From positions 86,503 to 150,502 of the forward strand of contig NZ_WEGI01000017.1 in NCBI RefSeq assembly GCF_009604425.1: 64,000 bases of DNA. Direction: 5' to 3'. The translations under genes and the position numbers were made by a program. Positions 33,729-41,480 of this stretch are shown piece after piece (the first letter of the stretch is position 1; every line of letters starts with the position of its first letter). Under the pieces are notes generated by a model, which ran no database searches, was not told the origin of the DNA, and saw only the letters and a list, made by a program, of their open reading frames with translations. Source of the DNA: Nocardia aurantia. Its GTDB lineage: Bacteria; Actinomycetota; Actinomycetes; Mycobacteriales; Mycobacteriaceae.

Positions 33729-34103
33729 GCGGACGAACTTCAGCCCGGACCAGTCCGCGCCGAGCGCGGCGACCTTCACGTCCACGAGGCCGGTGGACAG
33801 GAGCAGATCGCGCGCCAGCGTGTCGGTGATATCGCTGCGGTGACCGGCCGCCCGCCGGGGCCACGCGATCCACAGCATCGCGTGGTCGTCCAGCTCGGCG
33901 GCCAGATCCGAAGCCTCGGAACGCAATCGGCTCAGCTCCCGGTAGAAGGCGATGGTCATATCCGCCCCTGCCGGGTCCCCCTCGGCGATCGCGCAACCCG
34001 CGGGCGCGTCCGGCACCACCCAGCCCGCCGGCCGGTGCCGGAGATGAACGATGTGACCGGGTTTCATCCCGATCTTGCGGGCGAGGGGCGCGGGCTCGGT
34101 CAT
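33708..34103 (-). CDS. DUF3052-type small protein
   Basis: This 131-residue protein begins APLARKIGMKPGHIVHL and has the conserved HAMLWIAWPRRAAGHRSDIT followed by a helix and the ending ADWSGLKFVRR. This is the pattern of DUF3052 proteins common in actinobacteria and of unknown function; the family is small, cytosolic and single-domain. ATG 34103 is a good start. Its 3' end is the origin of a 30-bp repeat that also occurs 4.5 kb to the left. It sits downstream of the phosphatase gene after 9 bp, so it may be the last cistron of the leftward stress operon. Confidence 0.78.
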   Translation of the reverse strand: MTEPAPLARKIGMKPGHIVHLRHRPAGWVVPDAPAGCAIAEGDPAGADMTIAFYRELSRLRSEASDLAAELDDHAMLWIAWPRRAAGHRSDITDTLARDLLLSTGLVDVKVAALGADWSGLKFVRRVEHRR

Positions 34104-34112
34104 CGTGCGAGG

Positions 34113-35384
34113 TTATTCCGAATCGGGCCGGGAGCAGTGGGGTTCGCCCGGCTCACGCGCGCCGACGGCCGGGACGCCGAGGGCGAGCAGGGCGGTGTCG
34201 TCGTCGACGCCCTCGAATCCGGTGAGCATCCCGGTGAGCGCGGTGACCAGTTCCGGCGCGGTGACCGGCCCGAAGGAGGCGACGAGCGCGCTCAGTTGCT
34301 CCTCGCTGAAGCGGTTCCGGCCGCGGGTGCGGGATTCGGTGAGCCCGTCGGTGTAGAGCAGCAGGGTGTCGCCGGGTTCCAGCCGTAGCTCCCGGCCGGT
34401 GAACACCGCGTCGGACAGGGCGCCGACGAGCATGCCGCCCGGTGTCTCGATCAGTTCGGTGGCGCCGGTGGCCCGGATCAGCACCGGCGGTGGATGGCCG
34501 CCGGCGGCCAGGCCGACCGTGGCGCCGCCGCGGTCCGGCCGCACCGTGCCGTAGACGACAGTGCAGAAACGCGGAGTGCGGGAATCGAATTCGCGGTACA
34601 GCACAGCATTGAGATGGGTCAGCACGGCCAGCGGGTCCGGGTCGTGGACCGCCGTGGCGCGCAGCGTGTATCTCGTCAGGGAGGTCAGCGCCGCCGCCGC
34701 GGCGCCCTTGCCGCTGATGTCGCCCAGGAAGAATCCCCACCGGCCGGCGCCGAGCGGGAACAGATCGTAGAAGTCGCCGCCGACCTCGTCGAGGGAGGCC
34801 GGATGGTAGTAGGCGGCGACCTGCATGCCGGGCACGACGGGCAACTCCGAGGGCAGCAGGCTGCGCTGCAGCGTGGCGGCCAGCTTGTAGGCGCGCTCGC
34901 GTTCGGCCTCCGCGGCCCGGCGGGCCCGCAGCAGTTCCCGCTCGTAGGCCCGCCGCTCGCGGGCATCGAAGATGGTGGTGCGGATCAGCTGCGCGGTGCC
35001 GTCGGAACCGGACCGCACCACCGAGGACACCAGTACCGGCAGGGTGGTCCCGTCGGCGCAGCGCAGGTCGAGCGCCAGGCCGTTGGCCTGCCCGTGCATC
35101 GCCAGCATCGGCGCTATGTGGGTGTCGTAGTAGATGCGACCACCGACGGTGAGCAGGTCGCCGAAGTGCCGACGCCCGACCAGGTCCGCGCGCTCGCGAC
35201 CCAGCCAGTTCAGCAGGGTCGTGTTGATCTTCGCGATGGTTCCGTCCATCAGCGTGGACACGTAACCGCAGGGCGCGTTCTCGTACAGATCCTCGGCGCT
35301 GTCCTCCAGCATGGCCGAGAAGGCGGGATCGGCGGTCTTCGGCGCACCGCTGCCACGGCCGGCCTCGCCCTCGGTGCACATCAT
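34113..35384 (-). CDS. PAS-PP2C (SpoIIE-type) serine phosphatase, RsbP-like
   Basis: The 423-residue protein has an N-terminal PAS domain (about 30-140, with ENAPCGYVSTLMDGTIAKIN). A coiled-coil linker rich in Arg/Glu (about 140-170) precedes the SpoIIE phosphatase domain, with LQRSLLPSELP, DEVGGDFYDLF, FLGDISGKG, AAGGHPPPVL and LLYTDGLTE. The metal-binding Asp residues of GDFYD and GDISGKG are intact. This is the architecture of Bacillus RsbP, which dephosphorylates an anti-sigma antagonist under energy stress. It lies 7 bp behind an RsbQ-like hydrolase, completing the RsbQ-RsbP pair. No anti-sigma or sigma gene is in the window. Confidence 0.87.
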   Translation of the reverse strand: MMCTEGEAGRGSGAPKTADPAFSAMLEDSAEDLYENAPCGYVSTLMDGTIAKINTTLLNWLGRERADLVGRRHFGDLLTVGGRIYYDTHIAPMLAMHGQANGLALDLRCADGTTLPVLVSSVVRSGSDGTAQLIRTTIFDARERRAYERELLRARRAAEAERERAYKLAATLQRSLLPSELPVVPGMQVAAYYHPASLDEVGGDFYDLFPLGAGRWGFFLGDISGKGAAAAALTSLTRYTLRATAVHDPDPLAVLTHLNAVLYREFDSRTPRFCTVVYGTVRPDRGGATVGLAAGGHPPPVLIRATGATELIETPGGMLVGALSDAVFTGRELRLEPGDTLLLYTDGLTESRTRGRNRFSEEQLSALVASFGPVTAPELVTALTGMLTGFEGVDDDTALLALGVPAVGAREPGEPHCSRPDSE

Positions 35385-35391
35385 CGTTCGC

Positions 35392-36189
35392 TCACTCGCC
35401 CGCGAACGCCTCGATCGCCGCGGCGGTCGGCCCGGGGTCGCTCAACTGCGGGCAGTGCCCGGTGGCGTCGAGAGTGACCAACCGGCTGCCGCGGATTCGC
35501 TCGTGCACGAATCGGCCGACCTCGCGCGGGGCGATGGCGTCCTGGGCGGTCCGGATCACCAGGGTCGGCACCGTCACCTGCGACAGATCGTCGCGATTGT
35601 CGGACAGGAAGGTCGCCCGGGCGAACGCCCGTGCGATCGCCGGGTCGGTGCGGCAGAAACTCTCGGTCAGCTCCGCCCCGAGTTCCGGCCGGTCCGGGTT
35701 GCCCATGATCATCGGTGCGGTCGCGGCCGACCAGCCCAGATAGTTGGCTTCGAGGGCGTCGAGCAGTTCATCGATGTCGGCGCGGCTGAAGCCACCGTGA
35801 TAGTCACCGTCGTCGATGTAGCGCGGGGACGGGGTCAGCAGCACCAGCTTCGCGAACCACCGCGGCGCGCGGTTCACCGCCAGTACCGCGATCATCGCCG
35901 CCACCGAGTGCCCCACCAGCACCACGTCCCGCAGGTCCAACTCGGCACAGATCTCGACGAGATCGTCCGCATAGGCGTCCAGATCCTCGTACCGCTGCGC
36001 CGACCACGCACCGGCATCGGACCGCCCGAACCCGACGTGGTCGAACAACACCACCCGAAAGTGTTGCGCCAGAACAGGAGTGACCAGACGCCACATGTTC
36101 TGGTCACAACCGAACCCGTGCGCCAGCAGTACCGTCGGCCGATCTACCGGACCGAGGACCACGACGTTGTTCCTCTCTTGCACACTCAC
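35392..36189 (-). CDS. RsbQ-like alpha/beta hydrolase
   Basis: This 265-residue protein matches the RsbQ/DAD2/KAI2 hydrolase group. LLAHGFGCDQNMWRLVTPVL and FDHVGFGRSD form the oxyanion region, VLVGHSVAAMIAVLAV the nucleophile elbow (Ser about 94), VIRTAQDAIAP the acid and DATGHCPQLSDP the histidine. In Bacillus, RsbQ is needed to activate the PAS phosphatase RsbP, presumably by processing a small ligand. The direct coupling to an RsbP-like gene here makes that role likely. GTG 36189 is the start used. Confidence 0.87.
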   Translation of the reverse strand: MSVQERNNVVVLGPVDRPTVLLAHGFGCDQNMWRLVTPVLAQHFRVVLFDHVGFGRSDAGAWSAQRYEDLDAYADDLVEICAELDLRDVVLVGHSVAAMIAVLAVNRAPRWFAKLVLLTPSPRYIDDGDYHGGFSRADIDELLDALEANYLGWSAATAPMIMGNPDRPELGAELTESFCRTDPAIARAFARATFLSDNRDDLSQVTVPTLVIRTAQDAIAPREVGRFVHERIRGSRLVTLDATGHCPQLSDPGPTAAAIEAFAGE

Positions 36190-36285
36190 CCGGACATCCT
36201 TACCACGCGCTGTCTGCCGCTCTGATATCCGAAAACGGCCGGGGTAATCGCGGTGGTGATCGAAATGTGCTCGGCGAACCGCGCC

Positions 36286-37089
36286 TCACCGGCCGCGGAC
36301 AGTGGCGCAGAAGACGATCGCCGGGTAGGTGGCGACGAATGCCCAGAAGAAGGTGGTCAGGCGCATGACCAGAGCGGTTCCGAGGTGCATCAGCGCCGCG
36401 CTGATCAACAGTGTGCAGGTCAGCGGTCGGATACCGAGGAGAACCAGGGGGAATCCGCATTCGAACCCGATGACCCACCAGCACATCACCACGGCGAGGC
36501 CGCGATGGCGGGCCAGCATCCGCGCGACCCGCGGATGCCCGTAGCACTCGGTGGCCAGCAGCTCCGGCAGCGCCGTACCACGGCGCCACGACGAGCCGGC
36601 CAGCTTCGCCACACCCGCGGTGAAGTACGCGAGACATACCTGTGCTGACAGAAACCACAGAACGGTCTCGTTCGCGCGAGCCTGCCCCACACCGAAGGCC
36701 AGCGCCAGCGAGGTGAAAACGATGATCGTCATCTGGTCGGCTCCGTCGCCCCCGAAACGCGAGCGCATACCCAGCAGCATGTAGGTCGCGGCGATCACGG
36801 CGGCGGCCACCGAGTTCACGGCCGACGACGGGTGCAGGGCCAGCAGTATCCCGCAGGCCAGACAGGCGGCGACGAGGCCGAGCACCCTCGGATACACCAG
36901 CAACTGCCCGGCGGTGCGCTGGAACGACCTCCTGGTCAACAACCGGACACTCGTGGCCGAGACCGGCCAGCCGGCGAGGGCGCCGTCGTCGAGGAGCCGT
37001 GGAGCCGCCAGTCGCTCCAGCGATCCGATGATCACGGCGACCGAACCGATCGACGCGCAGAGGTGCAGCGCGGCGGAGCTGGTCAGCAT
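36286..37089 (-). CDS. HTTM-domain multipass membrane protein
   Basis: This 267-residue integral membrane protein has about six or seven helices. The segment CLAYFTAGVAKLAGSSWRRG, followed by a helix and GFECGFPLVLL, is characteristic of HTTM proteins (horizontally transferred transmembrane domain, related to vitamin-K-dependent carboxylase and to SdpB). It overlaps the upstream gene by 7 nt. HTTM proteins occur with a small FAPNP-motif membrane partner, as here. In Sdp systems such a pair matures a secreted peptide; whether this pair does so is inference. Confidence 0.72.
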   Translation of the reverse strand: MLTSSAALHLCASIGSVAVIIGSLERLAAPRLLDDGALAGWPVSATSVRLLTRRSFQRTAGQLLVYPRVLGLVAACLACGILLALHPSSAVNSVAAAVIAATYMLLGMRSRFGGDGADQMTIIVFTSLALAFGVGQARANETVLWFLSAQVCLAYFTAGVAKLAGSSWRRGTALPELLATECYGHPRVARMLARHRGLAVVMCWWVIGFECGFPLVLLGIRPLTCTLLISAALMHLGTALVMRLTTFFWAFVATYPAIVFCATVRGR

Positions 37090-37676
37090 CGGCTCGCCGC
37101 CGCCTGCCGCCCGATCACCGGACCGACCGGATGCATGGCCGACAGCAGCAACATCCGGTGATCCGGATTCTCGTCGGCGCCCTTCGACCGCAGGAGGAGG
37201 AACTGGGTGGCGTTCGCGGCATGGGCTCGGGGCCGGGTGGAGACGAAATTCAGTGTCGCGATGTACGGCAGCGTCGTTTGTATCCGGTCGGTATCACCGT
37301 CCAGTGACAATCCGGTTTTCACGAGTTCGAGCGTGATGTCGATCAGTGCCTTGTTCTGCCTTCGACCGGGATGCCACACCGCCCCCAGCCATTTCGCGGG
37401 CCTGAGCGGGGTTATCTCGCGCCAGGGCGTCAGTTGCCCGTCCGGCAGGCGATCACGGTACAGCAGATGCAGATCGTCGGTCGCCGGATTCGGTGCGAAG
37501 AAATTCCAGCGCGGCACGAATCCGGGCACATCGCGCGCGCGAACCCATTGCTCGATCCGGCCGGCATCCCATTTCTCGAGGCTGCGCGGAATTTGGCAGG
37601 CCACGGACACGGAGAACCATGTCAGCAACAATATCGCGAGGAGGACGAATATCAGATCGCCCGGTGCCACGCCCAT
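37083..37676 (-). CDS. Single-pass membrane protein with FAPNP motif, HTTM partner (SdpA-like outline)
   Basis: The 197-residue protein has one N-terminal membrane helix (LIFVLLAILLLTWFSVSVAC) and a soluble domain containing RWNFFAPNPATDDLHLLYRD and a PWREI motif. This combination is the standard partner of HTTM proteins and resembles SdpA of peptide-toxin systems in size and layout. ATG 37676 abuts the stop of the preceding gene and its end overlaps the HTTM gene, so the three are translated together. The soluble domain should lie outside or inside the membrane depending on topology, which I cannot settle. Confidence 0.65.
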   Translation of the reverse strand: MGVAPGDLIFVLLAILLLTWFSVSVACQIPRSLEKWDAGRIEQWVRARDVPGFVPRWNFFAPNPATDDLHLLYRDRLPDGQLTPWREITPLRPAKWLGAVWHPGRRQNKALIDITLELVKTGLSLDGDTDRIQTTLPYIATLNFVSTRPRAHAANATQFLLLRSKGADENPDHRMLLLSAMHPVGPVIGRQAAASRC

Positions 37677-38450
37677 TCAGTGCTCGTATTCGAGAGCCGC
37701 ACGGCGGATATCGAGTAGTTGCCTCGCCGTCGCGGCCGGGCCCAATTGCTGTATCTGTTCGTCCGAAAGGTGCTGCTGCTGTTCTTCGGCGGGCGTGGCG
37801 GCGGCGGCACAGAGGATGGCCGCGGTGAAGGCCAGCGCGGTTACCACGATGAAAGTTCCGTGGGGAGCGCAACTTCCGCGTATCGCGAGGTTCGCCTCCA
37901 GTTGATCCGCCGGCACCAGCGCCACCGCGGCGCGTTCGGCCGGTGTCAGCGGTGGTGCCTGCCGGAGAGCCACCGCGTCCAGCGCGGCGTCGGTGTTCTC
38001 GGCCAGGTGCTCGACGAGCGTCAGATGAGCCGGACTCAGTTCCCCGCCGTTGTACGGATTGTCCAGGACGACCAGGCCGAGGTCCGGCGGCGGGACGACA
38101 TTGGTCGCGAGAGTTCTGCCACCGTATCGAATACTCGCGAATACCGGCGAGTGCTGCAACATATGCCAGAGTTGATCGATCGGAAGCGTCGTCCGGCCGG
38201 CGAACCGGGGCGCGATCTCGTTTTCGACCAGGTCGACGTCTCCGTCATTGTGGTGGGCGATGATGTCTCGCACACGCTGCAATATCGGATCGCCCTGGGC
38301 GGCGACGAAGATCCGGACCGCCCCGACCGGACAGAGCAGCGCGCGATCGGGCTGCGACGGGATATAGTCCAGAATTTCGATCTCGCGATACCGCAGCGAG
38401 CGAAGCGTGAGCTCGTCGGCTGCGAGTTGCAGCAGGGTCTTCTCATCCAC
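37677..38450 (-). CDS. Unknown protein with C-terminal hydrophobic segment between two cysteines
   Basis: This 257-residue protein is the first gene of the HTTM operon. It has no N-terminal signal. The body contains ELTLRSLRYREIEILDYIPSQ and a Pro-rich middle. The part AIRGSCAPHGTFIVVTALAF then AAILCAAAATP (about residues 190-220) is a membrane-like helix bounded by two Cys, followed by a charged tail HLSDEQIQQL. GTG 38450 is chosen for the GGGAGGT six bases upstream; ATG 38468 is the alternative. It could be a substrate of the HTTM pair or simply a tail-anchored partner. I do not recognise the family. Confidence 0.6.
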   Translation of the reverse strand: MDEKTLLQLAADELTLRSLRYREIEILDYIPSQPDRALLCPVGAVRIFVAAQGDPILQRVRDIIAHHNDGDVDLVENEIAPRFAGRTTLPIDQLWHMLQHSPVFASIRYGGRTLATNVVPPPDLGLVVLDNPYNGGELSPAHLTLVEHLAENTDAALDAVALRQAPPLTPAERAAVALVPADQLEANLAIRGSCAPHGTFIVVTALAFTAAILCAAAATPAEEQQQHLSDEQIQQLGPAATARQLLDIRRAALEYEH

Positions 38451-38629
38451 GGCTCGACCTCCCGGCATATCGGCGATGCGTTCGGTACAGGTGGGGAAAT
38501 TAGCACGGGCTCGTCCCGCAACCGGGTATTCGATTGCCGACCTCGCTGGTGGCGACCTCCTCGTCGGTCGTCGCGGAACACAGTGAGCCGCGACCGGTGA
38601 ACCGGCGGCCCGGCGGGGTAACCGGTGGC

Positions 38630-38635
38630 TAGGAT
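38630..38635 (+). promoter_or_regulatory. Candidate -10 box for the sodium:solute symporter gene
   Basis: TAGGAT lies 54 bases before ATG 38690 in the divergent region 38451-38689. No convincing -35 is visible. The rest of that region holds no gene. Confidence 0.3.
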
Positions 38636-38689
38636 CCCAGACGCGCGACGACTGAGCTCCGGGACCACCAGCACCGACAGGAGAGTTGT

Positions 38690-40423
38690 ATGCCGCCCAC
38701 CGCTGTCGCAGGGCACACGATCGGTTCGACGGTGGCGGGCGGTCCGCCCACGCTGGCGGCGGGCACGCTGCGCCTGGATGCCGCGCCGGTCGACTTTGTG
38801 CTGGTCGCGATCTATTTCGTGTTCGTGCTGGGGATCGGGTTGCTGGCCCGGCAGCGGGTGTCGTCGAGTATCGACTTCTTCCTGTCCGGGCGGTCGCTGC
38901 CGGCGTGGGTGACGGGGCTGGCGTTCATCTCGGCGAATCTGGGTGCGGTCGAGATCATGGGCATGTCGGCCAACGGGGCCGAATACGGCATGCCGACGAT
39001 GCACTATTTCTGGATCGGCGCGGTGCCGGCCATGCTGTTCCTCGGCGTGGTGATGATGCCGTTCTATTACGGCTCCAAGGTGCGCAGTGTGCCGGAGTTC
39101 ATGCGGCGGCGGTTCGGGACCGGGGCGCATCTGGTGAACGCGCTGAGTTTCGCGGTGGCGCAGGTGCTGATCGCCGGGGTGAATCTGTATCTGCTCGGTT
39201 CGATTCTGAATGTGCTGCTGGGGTGGCCGTTGTGGGTGTCGGTGGTCGTCGCGGCGGTGATCGTGCTCTCCTACATCACCCTCGGCGGGTTGTCGGCGGC
39301 GATCTACAACGAGGTGTTGCAGTTCTTCGTGATCGTGGCGGCGTTGCTGCCGTTGACGCTGGTCGGGTTGCATCGGATCGGTGGCTGGAACGGGTTGCGG
39401 GACAAGGTGACCGGGCAGGCCGACGGGTCGCAGCAGTGGCATTCCTGGCCGGGCAGTGAACTCAGCGGATTCTCGAACAGCGTGCTGTCGGTGATCGGTA
39501 TCGTGTTCGGGCTCGGGTTCGTGCTGTCGTTCGGGTACTGGACCACCAATTTCGTGGAGGTGCAGCGCGCGCTGGCCACGCATTCGATCTCCGCAGCGCG
39601 TCGTACGCCGATCATCGGCGCCTATCCGAAGATGTTCATTCCGTTCATCGTCGTGATCCCGGGCATGATCAGCGCGCTGATCGTCCCGCAGATCGCCGAC
39701 CTCAAGGCCACCGGGCACGGGGACGCCACCTACAACCAGGCGCTGCTGTATCTGATGAAGGCGGTGCTGCCCAACGGGTTGCTGGGTATCGCGCTGACCG
39801 GGCTGCTGGCCGCGTTCATGGCGGGGATGGCCGCCAACATCTCCGCGTTCAACACCGTGTTCAGCTACGACCTGTGGCAGCAGTACGTGCGCAAGGACCG
39901 TTCGGACGGTTACTACCTCACCGTGGGCCGGCTCGCGACGGTCGGCGCGACGGTGATCGCGATCTTCACCGCGTTCATCGCCGGCCATTTCTCGAACATG
40001 ATGGATTATCTCCAGACGTTGTTCTCGTTCTTCAACGCGCCGCTGTTCGCGACGTTCATCCTGGGCATGTTCTGGAAGCGGATGACACCGACCGCCGGCT
40101 GGGTCGGCCTGGTGTTCGGCACGCTGTCGGCGATCGTGGTGTTCGTGCTGAACAAGACGGAGGTGATCCACCTGTCCGGGCAGGGGTCGAGCTTCGTCGC
40201 GGCGGGTGTGGCGTTCGTGGTGGACATCGTGCTCAGCGTGGTCGTTAGCGCGGTGACCACGCCGAAACCGGCCGCGGAGCTGGTCGGCCTGGTGTACTCG
40301 GAGACCCCGAAGGCGCAACTCAACGACCCGGACGCGGCCACGCTGCCCTGGTATCAGCGTCCGGTGCTGCTGGCCGGTATCGCGCTGGTGATCGTCATCG
40401 CGCTGAACATCTTCGTCGGCTAG
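38690..40423 (+). CDS. Sodium:solute symporter (SSS/SGLT family)
   Basis: This 577-residue membrane protein has the SSS pattern of about 13-14 helices. SSSIDFFLSGRSLPAWVTGL leads into the first core helix, GMSANGAEYGMPTMHYFWIG and VRSVPEFMRRRFG follow (the SSS signature region), then GLLAAFMAGMAANISAFNTVF. It imports a solute, such as a sugar or organic acid, with sodium. AGGAGAG stands correctly before ATG 38690. A small membrane protein gene follows after 25 bp, as is common for SSS transporters with a short partner. The substrate is not predictable. Confidence 0.9.
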   Translation: MPPTAVAGHTIGSTVAGGPPTLAAGTLRLDAAPVDFVLVAIYFVFVLGIGLLARQRVSSSIDFFLSGRSLPAWVTGLAFISANLGAVEIMGMSANGAEYGMPTMHYFWIGAVPAMLFLGVVMMPFYYGSKVRSVPEFMRRRFGTGAHLVNALSFAVAQVLIAGVNLYLLGSILNVLLGWPLWVSVVVAAVIVLSYITLGGLSAAIYNEVLQFFVIVAALLPLTLVGLHRIGGWNGLRDKVTGQADGSQQWHSWPGSELSGFSNSVLSVIGIVFGLGFVLSFGYWTTNFVEVQRALATHSISAARRTPIIGAYPKMFIPFIVVIPGMISALIVPQIADLKATGHGDATYNQALLYLMKAVLPNGLLGIALTGLLAAFMAGMAANISAFNTVFSYDLWQQYVRKDRSDGYYLTVGRLATVGATVIAIFTAFIAGHFSNMMDYLQTLFSFFNAPLFATFILGMFWKRMTPTAGWVGLVFGTLSAIVVFVLNKTEVIHLSGQGSSFVAAGVAFVVDIVLSVVVSAVTTPKPAAELVGLVYSETPKAQLNDPDAATLPWYQRPVLLAGIALVIVIALNIFVG

Positions 40424-40448
40424 CCGCCTCGAAATCCGGAGGAACACC

Positions 40449-40904
40449 ATGCTTTTCGACATCCGCACCATCGTCGGCGCGCTGCTCGGCCTCTACGGCA
40501 TCATCCTCACCGTCACCGGCCTGGTCCACGACACCGCCTCGGACCAGGATCGCACCGGTGGCTGGAACATCAACCTGTGGGCGGGGATCGGGCTGATCGT
40601 CGTGTCGATCCTGTTCCTCGCCTGGGCGCGGCTGCGCCCGGTCGTGGAACGGCGAGCCGCCGGCGACGGTGACGCGGCGGTTCCGGCCGACCCGGGCACG
40701 CTCGACGGCGAACCCGGGACACCGAATCAGGCTGCCGGGGAGCCGGATACCGCCCCGAGTCGCCCCGCGGACCAGCCCGGGACCCCGAATCACCCTGCGG
40801 GGGAGCCGGGTACCGGCCCGAGTCGCTCCGCGGACCAGCCCGGCACCACACCGAAACGACCCGGCGATGAGCCTGGCACGACATCGAATCGGTTGTCCGA
40901 GTAG
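40449..40904 (+). CDS. Small membrane partner protein with repetitive Pro/Gly tail
   Basis: The 151-residue protein has two membrane helices (about 8-27 and 45-62, IRTIVGALLGLYGIILTVTG and WAGIGLIVVSILFLAW). A hydrophilic tail of about 85 residues is built from repeats of the form EPGT-x-PSRSADQPGTP. GGAGGAA precedes ATG 40449. The two-helix part is the usual small companion of the SSS symporter upstream. The tail is low complexity and probably disordered and fast-evolving. It is followed by a long hairpin and a minisatellite. Confidence 0.72.
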   Translation: MLFDIRTIVGALLGLYGIILTVTGLVHDTASDQDRTGGWNINLWAGIGLIVVSILFLAWARLRPVVERRAAGDGDAAVPADPGTLDGEPGTPNQAAGEPDTAPSRPADQPGTPNHPAGEPGTGPSRSADQPGTTPKRPGDEPGTTSNRLSE

Positions 40905-40910
40905 CGGTTA

Positions 40911-40972
40911 CGAGACGGAGCCGGCGTGCCCCTCATTCGGCGTCACCGCCGATGCACTCCGGCGCCGTCTCG
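40911..40972 (+). terminator. Two-tier hairpin after the symporter operon
   Basis: Arms 40911-40924 and 40959-40972 pair in 13 of 14 positions (CGAGACGG..CCGG type). The 34-nt loop contains an inner CGGCG-TCAC-CGCCG hairpin at 40938-40951. It starts 6 bp after the stop codon and is a likely terminator. Confidence 0.55.
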
Positions 40973-41130
40973 CGCACCACGCTCATCCGATCGGCATCGG
41001 TGCGATCGTGCTGCTGCCGCACCGCCTCCCACTACGCTCCCGGCTCTCGCTGTTGTATCGGAATCCGGCAGCGGCATCCCGATCCGACTGCCGCATCCGA
41101 ATTAGGTTGACATTCCAATCGGGATGTAGC

Positions 41131-41480
41131 GGAACCAGCCCGGTTGCAGTCGTCCAACCCGGTTGCGGCGGAACCATCCTGGTCGCAGGCGCCCGAGTTC
41201 ATTTGCGCCGGAACCAGTCTGGTGCGGTCAGCCGAGTTCAGTTGAGGTGGAACCGGCCTGGTTGCGGTCGGCCGGGTTCAGTTGCAGCGGAACCGGCCCG
41301 GTCGCGGTCAGCCGAGTTCAGTTGAGGCGGAACCGGCCTGGTTGCGGTCAGCCGAGTTCAGTTGAGGCGGAACCGGCCTGGTTGCGGTCAGCCGAGTTCG
41401 GTTGCGGGGAACCGGCCTGGTTGTGGTCGGCCGAGCTCAGTTGCAGCGGAACCGGTTCGGTTGCTTCGAGCCGAGGTGGA
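41131..41480. repeat. Minisatellite of nine 39-40 bp tandem units
   Basis: Units begin with GGAACC at 41131, 41170, 41210, 41249, 41289, 41329, 41369, 41408 and 41448. The consensus continues GGCCTGGTTGCGGTCAGCCG and AGTTCAGTTGAGGC. Units 6 and 7 are nearly identical and the outer ones more diverged. The period is not a multiple of three. The array lies between convergent genes, and its last unit encodes the final residues of the PepSY protein. Nothing else is seen in the non-coding stretch 40973-41436. Confidence 0.85.

Noticed and set aside
41131..41480. CRISPR array
   Set aside because: The 40-bp units are directly tandem with no unique spacers, and no cas genes are present.
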